Source: Notospermus geniculatus (taxonomy: Eukaryota; Nemertea; Pilidiophora; Heteronemertea; Lineidae). From it: DNA of 64,000 bases. Below the pieces are notes generated by a model. It made no database searches. It worked only from the letters and a program-made list of their open reading frames with translations, and was not told the DNA's origin. Location: positions 400,986 through 464,985 of the forward strand of contig NMRB01000255.1 in NCBI GenBank assembly GCA_002633025.1. The letters run 5' to 3'. The number at the start of each line of letters is the position of its first letter. The stretch's first letter is position 1. The translations under genes and the position numbers were made by a program. This document shows positions 33,253-63,109 of this stretch, one piece after another.

Positions 33253-35176
33253 ATGTAGTTTAGTCAATCAACAACACAACCTGCTTCCTATCATGCTATG
33301 CATAATCAATGTCAGTATACTGACATACATGTATTACAATCAGAGGGAGACAAATCCGAGGATTTCGTTATTTTGCATAATTAGCCTTCAACAAATTATT
33401 ATGTACATGTACTTATTATACTTTGCAATATTTTTTTATAAATTAAAACGGGTTTTATTTCACTTTATTCAATGTCCATATTCAAAATCGCATGGAATCA
33501 TTTTCCATATACAGAACTACTTCAGGGTACGGACACCACCAAAATGCAGTGCACTTAAGGGTAAACACTTTATCATCATCTCTTATCTTTCTTCACTGAG
33601 GTTGCACAAGACCTCCACTGCATTCCAAATCTACATGTAGCAAGCCTACCTCTGACACTAGTCGGGAACATCCATTGATTCAGTCATTTATCAACCTGGC
33701 CAACACCACTTTAATTCAAGAAAGGAAACACAGGCTATGAACATTTTCTAAACAAATCCATTATCTGCACTTTATTCATTTCTTATTGTACACTAGGTAC
33801 ATCACACAGTGGACTGTATATCTACCCCATTGAACATCCTATTTATTGTATACATGCAGATTTTCTTTCACAATATTAAAGATTACATACAAAGACTTAA
33901 TCCTGAACATCAACATGGAGAACTGTACAAATGAATGCAATTGCATGTACATAGATACCACCAGAGTCATACATGGTAGTTGCTTGGGGGGGGGCAAGGG
34001 TTGTGAACGTGGTTTCTAAGTCTCGCCCAGGCCTACCTCATACTTCCTTTTCGAAGGGCAGGAACATGCCCCAAATGCTCGACAGACAAGATGGGCTTCT
34101 CTGGGTTTACATCTATTGACAGCCACTGACATCAAGTGAACTGAATTGTAAGGAGTAACCTCAATTCCTATCCTGCATGCACGATACCCTTAAATCTGAA
34201 GCATCCATGGCATTACTGGGGCCTGGGCATATGGCTGTATGCATCAGACAGTACAAGACGGCAAGAAGTGTTAAAGTTTTTCATCAAACGGGTTCAGTGT
34301 GGACTGGAGGGGAAGTAAAACATATCCACAAACAAAGATTATGATAATGTGTATTTACTGTTACACTAAATTTAATAAAGACCACATGAACCAGCTTTGG
34401 TCATAGTTGTAAATGCAGAGAAATTCTGTTAAGGCTAATGCCATAGTGGCCAGGGTCTCGGCCAGAAATTTTTTTGAGGGTACTAATTTCTTCAAAATCA
34501 GCATAACCCCATGAAATTAAGGAAAATGGCCTTTTTCTGTTCCTTTGAGGGTACTAGCATAGTACCCTTAGTACCCTCTGGTGGAAACACTGATGGCTAT
34601 CCTGAAGTTTTGTCTAATAGTCATCTCCCATCCACTGAACTCACAGTCAGGATAAGTAAAGTATATACACCCACTATTCAGCAACCCCCTCCAAAATGCT
34701 AAAGATCACAAACTCAGTTTCTTTTGCAGTGTGAAAACTAAATACCGGTTGCACATCAGTGTGAGATTTCATTATCAATGATGAGGTAATATTCTTCATA
34801 AAGCTAACAATAATTCTCCTGTCACATCATCACTCTTAAAATTCAAATCAGTATTAAATGAAGTTGTAAATTCTGAATTTGATTCCAGTTGACCATTGTA
34901 ATTTTGTGTTGGTTCACTTTAGTTTGCGTGTAACACTCACAATCCTGGAAAGTGCATTTGTAGCCAAGCGAGCAGTGAATGTTGGATATAAATGAACAGA
35001 GTGCAAATCCACTTGCAAAATTCCTACGGAGATACTTGAGAAAAATTGAAACAATACAGTCCAAGCAATGTCAATGTATCATTCTTTCCTGCCAGTTTTA
35101 TCCTTTAAATACGACTTTACACATCCGTATGTACAGGCTCATAGGCTTTGATTTCTTCAGCTTTACTGCATCAGAA
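33253..35176. other. Convergent spacer between TTLL9 and VCP
   Basis: I see no coding exon. The stretch is AT-rich. TTTATT (AATAAA on the minus strand) occurs at 33771-33776 and again near 33440-33470, so the VCP 3' UTR may extend about 1.4 kb into this region. No earlier minus-strand AATAAA was noticed between 34000 and 35176. Confidence 0.35.
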
Positions 35177-47072
<11,896 letters not shown>

Positions 47073-48629
47073 AGTAATTCGAAATGTTTTGCTCTGAAAC
47101 GATTCCTCGGAGGATAATGATCAAATCGTTTTCGCCGGCTCACAAAATGGTCGGAACTATTGCGCACACGTGTGATGACGTCACGGCCAATCTCATCTCA
47201 TGATCTGACGTGTTCAATCCTGACTTGCATGTCTTAGAAACTTCGAAATCACACCTCCTCAATTTCGCAAAACATTAAGGTTTGATTCTAATGATAAAGG
47301 CGATCATCTCACTTTCTATTTTAGGCTGAATAAAGTATATTTGGACATTTAGGCTATAAAGCTAAATACCCAACTTTTGATGACGTAGAACTCACTATCA
47401 GCTTCCTTATACAGGGTGTTGCCAAATTAACCCTCCCAGTCTCATTCATTTATGAACAAGTGTGAATTACCAATGAAATATATTGGCCAATTGGTGAAAT
47501 CGACGGAATTGTACTAAATATTCAAACTTTCAACCAACAGCCATAGTAAACCAAATATCTTTCTTTGGACCTTGGACAACGATCAAATCGTCTTCGAAAC
47601 TCACAAATATTACCGTGAACCAAAAGCGACCTTTATCATCTTCCAACCTAAAGAAAAGAATTTCGCCCCACCATCCTGCTTCTCAAGAGCCCCATCAATA
47701 TTGACGAACATGATTACAGTAGCATATGGTAACTGAAAGATGCAGGCCCTACCAAGTGTAAGGGTCAAGGCCAGGGTTCAAGGTCATACATGACAATTCC
47801 ATGGGCATGGTTACAACGCCCAGGATTTTCTTCCATTTCCATGTGGCTGGATTGTCTTCTACTCTCATCCCTAATCATGTCACTCAGTCGCCAGCAAAAA
47901 TTAGGATCATCAACAGCAGGGAGATGATGATGACTTGGAAAAATAATGTCAAGGACTCGATAGCAGTTAGCACATAATGTATGATATATTTCTGTATTTA
48001 CAACAATCATATCTTACTACTAGAACAATAAATGTACAAACCAGGAATATTAGAATGACATTATCCTCCTGCACCAGATGTCCATGTAGAGTCACACCCA
48101 AATGACTCTCCTTCCATGGTTACCGTATATGAGCGAACCAACAATCTGAGTCTGGTAATTTAAGCAACCTGACAAGTTGCTTTTGGTGACTTTTTCACAC
48201 TTCTTTACAGAATTTGCACAACCCCGTTACTTTCACTTTCCCAGTGACTTCCAGACTGTAAAGACTTATAAATACATTATTTTATAGATAGATAGATACA
48301 TGTAATTTGAAGCTTCATAACCCTTTTGGATCTTAAGCTTACACTACGGAGTGGAGTCCACGACAAGCTACTGTCCACCTGTGGTGGGGTCTTTTACTTG
48401 CCCTGACATAGACACTCAAGTACAAGGGACCACCATGGCTTTGAGTCTCATCCGACAGACGCTAATTGGTTCACAGCTTTTCACATACATGTCCTGGCCG
48501 GGGATCGAACCCACGCACTGACCCTGTTAGGATTGAAAGTCAAGCGTGTTAGACCGCTTGACCACCAGACCAAGACTGAGTTCACTGTATTCTGAAGCAT
48601 GATGCTCACTCATTGAGTCGGAACCTATC
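47073..48629. other. Spacer between BABAM1 and VCP (same strand)
   Basis: It must contain the VCP promoter next to 47072. No coding exon is seen. About 47440-47640 resembles a decayed copy of the VCP exon 1 region (see findings). A tRNA-derived SINE occupies about 48283-48578. A plus-strand ACAATAAATG at about 48026 has no matching gene. The BABAM1 polyadenylation site is not clear. Confidence 0.4.
48283..48578 (-). mobile_element. tRNA-derived SINE, nearly full length
   Basis: On the minus strand: head TGGTCTGGTGGTCAAGCGGT with A box, then GTGGGTTCGATCCCCGGCC with B box. A body containing GTCTGTCGGATGAGACTCAA and AAAGACCCCACCACAGG follows, then a (ATCT)n tail. The body resembles the conserved central segments shared by metazoan tRNA-SINEs; I cannot name the family. 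It lies between BABAM1 and VCP. Confidence 0.75.
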
Positions 48630-51600
48630 TCAGCTTTCCCTTTCCTTTAATTTATAGTGACAGTCCTTTTGCAATGGCCTCTGTAATGGATGGGAGACAA
48701 GTTGTATCATGTGATCATAGAGCTTGGTAAGATTTTTGGCGACTTCCATTATGTACGATAATCCATGCTCATCAAGGTCGCATAAGCTGTCAAACACCTC
48801 CTGAAATTAGATGAAGTCATTTTTAAAACAGAATACTTCTAGTAAATACCAAGGGTAGGGCAAAAGGAAAAGTGACTGAATATAATGTCCGTTTGAGACT
48901 TAACATGTAGCTGTGCTAAGTTTCTGTCTGTAGACAACTTTTGGCAATTAAGAAATCTGCCACCCTTATTCACGACAATGGATGATAACAGACGTTGTGG
49001 CATGGTAATCGCTCACCTGTCCAATCGCTCACCTATTTTAGACAGGTGAGGCAATAAGATCAAAGTAGGCCCAACAGCTTCTCCAACAGCACCATGGAGA
49101 AAGTTTGTTAATTCAATATCATTTGAATGAGAAGATGGCTGCAAATGGACACTCTTCAAAGACGAAATTAATCTAATTGTGTATGATAAATCGTAATTAC
49201 CTCACACTTATTTTCATCCGAAGGTGGCTCATGCACATAGAAGACATCAAGGAAGAAATACGGTGATGACATCAGTAATTTAAAACTCTGAAAATGAATA
49301 ATATTTTCGGCTTTTAGAATAAGGGGATGACTCGCTCATTCACACTTCACACAGAAGACTGGGTTTCACCCTCAAACACGCCTGCAGGGTTCACTCTTAC
49401 CTCTTTGCCTTTCTTGAACTCGGGCACACAATGTGACCGGCCGTAAATCAAGATCATCCGAACAACATAGGGTGGAGGAATTACAGTCGGGTTCTCAACA
49501 TGAGGAAGGTTGACATTGGATTCCCTGTAAATAAAACAATAAATTGCATTATCTGTAATTCCCAGATAAATATATGTTCAAACCCAGAGCACCACATGGA
49601 GACTTGAAATACTACCTATTCCATGTCGAATTTGGAATTCCTTTATCATAATCCCAACCATTCCTTCCCAAATTACCAATATGGCTCCACCTGCATGACT
49701 TTTTTTCCTGACTTACTTCAGGGGAGAGAGACAGCCAAGATAGCAGAAGTATAAGAGCCAGAGAAGCTTTTCCATTACACAAATATCATCTACTTTGACA
49801 AGAGTACAAAGCCAAGCACAATCACACATGGAGTTGGCAGGAATTTCGGGTAGATTAAGAACCTGACTGCTTTATGATACCACAGTTCATAAGCTCGCCT
49901 TTTGATAATCCCAAAACTTCAGAAGTACATGTATCAAGTATTGCAAACTTCATTTTGCCATTTGATAGAACAAGATCAGTGCGGAGGTCTGACTGAAAGG
50001 ATGTCTTCGACTTTACATGCTCCATGCATAACTGTTATGCAAGCCTCAGTTTGAAGCAAGTATGTTACAGACTTACACTTGATCAAACAGAGATGTCAGG
50101 TTGAATGTCTCACAAGGATAGGTATCATTCAGATCATCCAAGAAAGATATCACTTCTTTTGGGTTATTTGTGAAAGGTCTCACCTGGAAAGAGGAACAGA
50201 CACCAAAATCAATTTCATGTACCTGGAGGCAGCTTTCTGAAGGGTGTACATCAATATCAGTCTCATTATTGTCATCTTACCTCTCCTCTTATCTTACATC
50301 ATTGCCTCTTCATCATCATCTCATCACACCCTTGCAATCCAAAGGGCAGTCATTGGGACAGCAGAACATTTTAAACAATGATTCTCAGATCTTGTCTCCA
50401 GCAGCAAAATTTACTCAACTCACCAATTAACTTTACACACAGCTTCTGTTTACCGCTAAGTGCATAATATTTGGTTGCAACCAAATAATTTATCAGACTA
50501 ACTGAGACATAATCATACTCATACTTACCCAAATTCCAGATTCATGTAGTCCCACAATAGCAAATTGGTGTCGCTTATCAATCTGGTGTTTAGTGTGTAC
50601 AAATATTCCAAGCGCTCGTTTCACTAACTTGATTGGTGCAAATTTATCACTAGAATAAACAGAAAATACTCAGTTGAATCAAAATCTGAGATTTCCCTAA
50701 AACAACTTATTTGATAATCAGTTAGAAAGACGTTTCTGTGTTGATCTGTGATGAACTAAAACATGAACATCTGAGGAAAAGATGGACGTTGTAAGACGTC
50801 TTTGTCTCAATGACAGATGAGCCAAAAACGATTATTTTCAAGCCCTCACCCTTACCCTGCACGAGACCTGAGAATAATGCTTGACATTTCTGAAGACAGG
50901 TCGAGGCAAAAAACCTGAAAAAGAAATGATGAGTTAAGAACACTTGTTCTTAACTTCACTCGTCTCTGATTTTATTCTAGTCACACTAGACTATTTTATC
51001 TGTTTTATGTGACTTTCACTTAATGCTGCTCTTAATTCTCTTACCTTACTTTTTGTAGCATCAGTATCATTATTATAATTTTTGTCTATGTGCCTTTGTA
51101 TTCTTTGTTTTTTCTATGTGATTTTGTAACATTTTGTCTGCACATCCTCTTAGCACGCTTGGTTCTCAAGGTACATTCCTAAGACAGATCCTTGTTAACC
51201 ACATTTTCCTACTTTTATCTCCTTCTCTTTTATCACTTTTTGTGTTTCCTTTGTTTATTGCATCTCATCCTATGTAATTCTTTTATTATACGGAGCAATA
51301 AACTTAATTTGAATTTGAATTTGAATTTGATGTGTTTGTGAAGTTCACCAGTCAAAAGTCATCAAGGCAATTCATATACAATTGTTGAATAAAATAATCA
51401 ACTGTCAGCTACGCCGACATACACAAAGGTTGTGGGAATACAGGAGCCATCAACTGCAGCCAGACTGAAAATTTCAGTACAGAGTACCAGGGATAGGTGG
51501 CAGCACTGCATTGGGTTGTGGAGAAGCTCGTTCACTCGCTGTTTCACACCTCTCTTTACACAAACTGCGACAAACATATGACCTAGAAATTAGTTCTATT

Positions 51601-51941
51601 GCGAAAGTATCACCTCTACAGTAAAACTAAGTAGGTCTTACAATTTTTTCTGGGCAGTTAACTCGTGGGCAAGTGATTTCTCTGGCAACCACATCCAGAG
51701 ATTTTGACGAAAGAACTCGAGGTCGGCTTGGTTTTGCAGTGATTTCTTGCATACTGGGGGAGGTTTCATCGTCGGTTCGCTTATCTAAGGAAGCTTCTTC
51801 ATCGCTACTATCATCGACAATATCATATTGGTCTAAAACCTGTTCCGGAGTGGTACTGCCACCGTCTTCAGGGGCATTTATTTGATCAGCCAGAAAATTT
51901 TCACTTGTTTTTTCCGCCATTTTGTCTCGTTTATCCATCAT
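48630..51941 (-). CDS. BABAM1: BRISC and BRCA1-A complex member 1 (MERIT40), 7 exons, complete
   Basis: Exons in transcript order: 51941-51642, 50914-50868, 50649-50529, 50183-50077, 49524-49401, 49287-49201, 48800-48630. They total 957 bases, 318 residues (human 329). An acidic, probably disordered ~85 residues leads to CPRVNCPEKIVFCLDLSSEM, the family signature opening a von Willebrand A-like domain. Then come FAPIKLVKRALGIFV, INPKEV/PCETFNLTSLFDQ-type helices, NPTVIPPPYVVRMILIYGRS, SSPYFFLDVFYVHEPPSDE and SHPLQRPLQKD near the C-terminus. MERIT40 scaffolds the K63-specific deubiquitinase complexes BRCA1-A (DNA breaks) and BRISC (cytoplasm). The human tail after HPLQRP is longer. The start is ambiguous: ATG 51941 is first, but ATG at 51920 sits in AAAATGGCGG, a stronger, YY1/TIE-like context, and would remove seven residues. 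Confidence 0.94.
50950..51335 (+). mobile_element. LINE-like 3' end in BABAM1 intron 1
   Basis: A pyrimidine-rich stretch ends in CGGAGCAATAAACTTAATTT followed by a (TTTGAA)n run at about 51305-51330. A short-period tail directly after AATAAA is typical of the 3' end of several non-LTR retrotransposon clades. There is no coding sequence left, so it is 5'-truncated. The clade is not assigned. Confidence 0.55.
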
Positions 51942-52861
51942 CTCACAGGAACGAGAACCTTTCAAAAGTAAGAATAAATGATGTAAAAATTATATTAATG
52001 ATTCTTTAGCAATCCAAATCGAATCTAACGGGTTAATATGTGGTAATTCGAATTTTACTCATCATTTCCCCAAAATTACAACAGTCTCGTTCTCGTGTTA
52101 TTTCCTGTTAACTCTGAGCTGGTCCAATTTCATGGATTTTATGTCATCAACACATCTCATAAATCCTTCCATACACCGAAGTTATGGTATGATATCTCAG
52201 TCATATGAATATGTTACCGAAAGATTAATTGACCAACCGCACGATGGTCTCTGCTGAGCGTTATTGATTCCCAAAAAAACAGCTTTTAGGGGCAGGCCTA
52301 AAAAAGAAGCCCTTCCCATTCCCTGCTGCTTTTCAATTTCATGCTTTTCCCTTCTCCCCATCGCATAGGCCTACATGTACCAACACACATATGGCCACAA
52401 TCGTAAGAATCTATTCGGTACGCTTAAAGAGCCCGCTGGTGTTGCCACTTTTTCGTGAACCGGCCAACCCTCCCAACAAGAGATACTCCCTCGACGTTTC
52501 AGCAAATGACCCAAGTTTACTGCGTATACAAATGTAGGCTACATTTTATAATTTTGTATAGTTTGTCATGCTGCTGCTAGGTGGCTCCCTCTACGTCAGC
52601 AGTCAAATTACCCATAAGAGATCGCATACTGTGGGGTGCTTCTTTAACAGTAGGCTTTGCGGTAGCCTTTGATATTGCCCACCACCGCCATGAGGGATGA
52701 CCTAGGCCAAGCTTCTTGTTAAAAGACCTAGGCTGGCCAAGCCTGTCTGTCTCCAGGCATTCTCTTCCACTTTTATTTCTTCTACTTTACAGGTATGATG
52801 ATTCTGTGATAAAACCATTCCGTGGTCATAAACCAGCCCATCCTGTGAATAAACCTTCATA
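51942..52861. promoter_or_regulatory. Divergent region between BABAM1 and TMEM259
   Basis: The two start codons are 920 bp apart on opposite strands. An acceptor-like TTCTACTTTACAG at 52791 suggests that the TMEM259 start exon is preceded by a non-coding exon in this region. No other gene is seen. Confidence 0.45.
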
Positions 52862-59806
<6,945 letters not shown>

Positions 59807-60115
59807 TATTTTTCCCTTTTGGCATTGCAGTTGCACATGTATTGTACACCTTCCCAATACAGCGCAGTATAGCTTTCATGTTCCTTTGGCATTTATGGAA
59901 TCAGATATGTTTGATGCAGTTTGTTTGAAAATGCTTATATGTTGGAAAGCTGGGGGAAGTCACAGAACCGTGGTCCGTGTAGGCATTAAGAATGTGCAAT
60001 GTTTGTCTTGCAGGATAGGAGGTGTTGTAAGCATTCTTGAACCTTTGCACCCTCTAGTCACTGGGGCCATTGACACATGGTGAAATTTATTGAATGCTGG
60101 ATATACATGTACTAA

Positions 60116-60367
60116 TAGACCGTTCTCAATTTGACGTAAATGACAAAGATCTGCGCACTTCCGCCGTAATCTCAACCACAACCTCGGTCTGAAACTGAAT
60201 GACGTGACGCAGACAACCCCACGACAGTGACGTGAAAGACGTTGCATCAGACTCGATCATTGCTGAATCATTGATGGCATCACGTCAGCCGGTTTCAGAT
60301 CGAGGTTATCGTTGAGATTTTGGCAGAAGTGCGCAGATCTGCGAATGCGAGAATCCAAGAATCGTCT
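60116..60367. mobile_element. Foldback family C copy 2
   Basis: AGACCGTTCTCAATTTGACG opens it, and GATCTGCGCACTTCCGCC pairs with GGCAGAAGTGCGCAGATC near the right end. It corresponds to the element at 22478-22725 in the opposite orientation. Confidence 0.7.
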
Positions 60368-60437
60368 ATAGCTTGGTTTAATTGAGCACATGCTGACTTC
60401 TCACTACCACTACAAATAAGCCCTGCCTATTCTAGAT

Positions 60438-61738
60438 GAGTCCCCCTCTCCCACTCAGGCTCAGATCTACAGAAACACGGAGGATTAGTCTCTTGTTGGC
60501 AGGTAACTGAAATTGGAAAGGGGTTATCCATATGCACCGAATTACTTGTGTTACTGCTGCGAGTACTAGTTCACGATCCTTGTGATGTAGGCCTATCCAT
60601 GCCTAATTCCTTTTGTGGCAGTACATAGACCATAGATCCACTGAAAAGTCTGTTAAAATTATCCGTAATGTATATACTTTAGACTACCCACCTAGTTCTC
60701 TTCAAAGTTTATATTTACAGGCTTTAATATTAAGCATGAAGAACACAATCTTACAATCTTGCATGTGGATGATAGTCGGGTCAATATAAGATTGTACCCC
60801 CAAAAAAATTGCAACAAAATGTTTTATGGTTTTAAATGCTAAGGTAGACCATACTGAGCTCCAGAAAAAAAGTCTCCGGAAATCTGACCCCGGGAAAGGG
60901 GTTAATTTGCAATTTGCAATCTGGAAATGACTTTATCATTGGCCCAAGAACAGAGCTTTGTACAGGAGAATGGGAACCGATGTACAACTAACTTATGAAC
61001 CGAAGTCCCCTCTCCCACTCAGGCTCAGATCTGCAGAAACATGGATGATTACAACCTCGTTCCCAGGGGTCGTTCGCTTTCTGACAATATGGTGGTCGCG
61101 TCACTAACCCCTGGAATCAGCTTCGGTTGTTAGACCAGGAATCTTGGTCTAAGTATAGGTGGCAGCACGAGTCAAAATAATCAATTTGAAATACTTACTT
61201 GTACTTTTTTAAATTCTTTTTACAAAAAATCATCTAACCTGGATATACATGTAGATAACCTTCTGGTTTGATCCAAAATATTTTGAAAATTTCTTTGGGT
61301 ATATTCTTGGGTATATTTGACGGTTTCCCGTCAACGAATCAAATGCGTTAAATCGAAAGCTGATTCCAGGGGTTAGTGAGCGAGTGGTCTGAGGTTGTCT
61401 GAGCGAACTATACCCCTGGGGACGAGGTTGGGATGATTAGTCTTCTATTAGCAGGTAAATGGAATTGGAAAGGGATTATCCATATGCACCAAATTATTTG
61501 TGTGACTGCTGCGAGTACTACATGTAATTCGCGATCCTTGTGAGGTAGGCCTACCCATGCCTAATCCCTTCTGTGGCAGTACATCCACCATAGATCTACT
61601 GAAAAGTCTGTTAAAATTGTCCGTAATTTTGGGTAATGTATATACTTTAGACTACCCACCTAGTTCTCTTCAAAGTTTATATTTACAGGCTTTAATATTA
61701 AGCATGAAGAACACAATCTTACAATCTTGCATGTGGAT
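60438..61738. repeat. ~350-bp direct duplication downstream of TMEM259
   Basis: 60438-60770 and the two-part segment 61003-61051 plus 61440-61738 are collinear (for example CCCCTCTCCCACTCAGGCTC and CTTTAATATTAAGCATGAAG). The second copy is split by the transposon at 61052-61430. It is non-coding. Confidence 0.9.
61052..61430. mobile_element. 379-bp TIR element with 9-bp target-site duplication and an empty site nearby
   Basis: Terminal inverted repeats are CAACCTCGTTCCCAGGGGT and ACCCCTGGGGACGAGGTTG, with AAAGCTGATTCCAGGGGTTA and its partner inside. The flanks are GGATGATTA at 61043-61051 and GGATGATTA at 61431-61439. The paralogous segment near 60481 has a single GGAGGATTA and no insert. 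It has no coding capacity. Nine-base duplications are typical of Mutator-like transposons, but the family is not assigned. Confidence 0.9.
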
Positions 61739-61846
61739 AATGTAATGAGGGATAGCAGGGCAGATCTCCCATTTCTCTATGAGACATTCAAAGTTGCACC
61801 ACGTAAGGGTGTTAAAAAATGGACCACGCACAAGTTTTGTGACCAG

Positions 61847-62020
61847 GGGCGGATCCAGAATCATGGAAAAGAGGGGACACAGCCAGTGCACATCGTGGAC
61901 AACCTGGTCAAATTTTAACATCTTTTCAAAATTTCGAAATTTACCGCTCAATTTTAAAGATTTTCCACAAAATAGAGGGGGCACAGTCCGGGTGTACCCC
62001 CCTTGGATCCGCGCCTGCCT
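61847..62020. mobile_element. Foldback with CAGGGGCGGATCCAG end
   Basis: CAGGGGCGGATCCAGAATCA at the left is answered by CTTGGATCCGCGCCTG at the right. About 175 bp, non-coding. Such ends resemble hAT-derived non-autonomous elements. A clean 8-bp duplication is not visible. Confidence 0.6.
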
Positions 62021-62525
62021 GGTGACACCCCACCCAAAATCCTTCTCTTTCCAATTTATCCTTTCTATCTCACATCATCGTCCCCTGTGCTGTTGATGTC
62101 TCATCTTCACACCAAACTTGCTTGAAATATTGCTCACTCCGTTAATACAAAGACTTGAGGAGCAAAAGGGTTTATTGGAAATGAGGAGGATTTGGGCACT
62201 GTCACAAAATTTTTGCGCAGTACTGTATGTAGAGGTGATGATATCACCACAGAGGTTATGGGGTGCATGTTTCATTGTTGTGTTATGTCAGACATTCATA
62301 AGGCTCGCTTATGAATTTGGTTATGTTTATGACATGTATGTTTATTTTCAAGAATTTGCACAATTGCAAGATTGTATGTAAATCATAGAATAATAAATAT
62401 GTTTTTGTGCATGGGGGATAAGCTGTATAGTTTCTGCAAGTGAGGTATTGTACCTAGTCCTAGGCCTACGTCTGTTCGCATCTCTTATGGGTTGTGGCAT
62501 CACTACGTCCTCCGACAACCTAACC

Positions 62526-62636
62526 AGGGCCCATGTTCCCGAAGCCGTCGTAAGGTTAACGATGTCGTTACGCTATGCATTTTTCCAGTTTTAACGACAT
62601 CGTTAACCTAACGATGGCTTCGGGAACACGGGCCCT
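62526..62636. mobile_element. Foldback with GGGCCC ends and ~45-bp arms
   Basis: AGGGCCCATGTTCCCGAAGC on the left and GCTTCGGGAACACGGGCCCT on the right, with AACGATGTCGTTA/TAACGACATCGTT inside. About 111 bp, and it shares the GGGCCC-G-TTC tip type with other foldbacks in the window. Confidence 0.8.
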
Positions 62637-63109
62637 GTGGTGTAGTCTTCTACTGATGATGTAGCCAATAAAAGTGGGGTTCTAGGATGATAGGAGCTAG
62701 TCTGTGAACCAATTGTAATTGCACTGTGATGGTCAATAGAGCATCAGCATACTGGCACTGGCAAACATACTTATGCTAGCTGTATTGCAACTGAGAGGAG
62801 CCATTCATGTAAGATGAATGAACATTATTTGATAATAATGATCTTCTTTGTGCAGCTTTATGTATTTTTGCTTTGCGTGTGTCTGAAATTTAAATTTATT
62901 CACTTAAACAAAGGTTTTGTCTGTGGAAAGTTTTTCAGATGACAGGATTCATCTCAACCAACAGTTGGATACCTTGTAAATCTTTGGTTCAAAATTTAAT
63001 TTAATTGCAAATAGTTGGATTGACAACTCTTATTATTGGATAAAAATTACGAAATAAATTGAATAAAACCATGTCAGGTTAATCCTATTTGTTTGTTCTT
63101 TTGAGCATT

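Larger units (their letters stand above)
59807..63100. other. TMEM259 3' flank, repeat-rich
   Basis: No further coding exon is recognised. AATAAA occurs at about 62392 and again near 63053-63063. A very long TMEM259 3' UTR or an unannotated neighbour are both possible. Named repeats within it are listed separately. Confidence 0.4.

Noticed and set aside
48479-48577. Possible tRNA gene on the minus strand
   Set aside because: A and B boxes are present, but the acceptor stem does not pair and a SINE body and tail follow, so it is a SINE.
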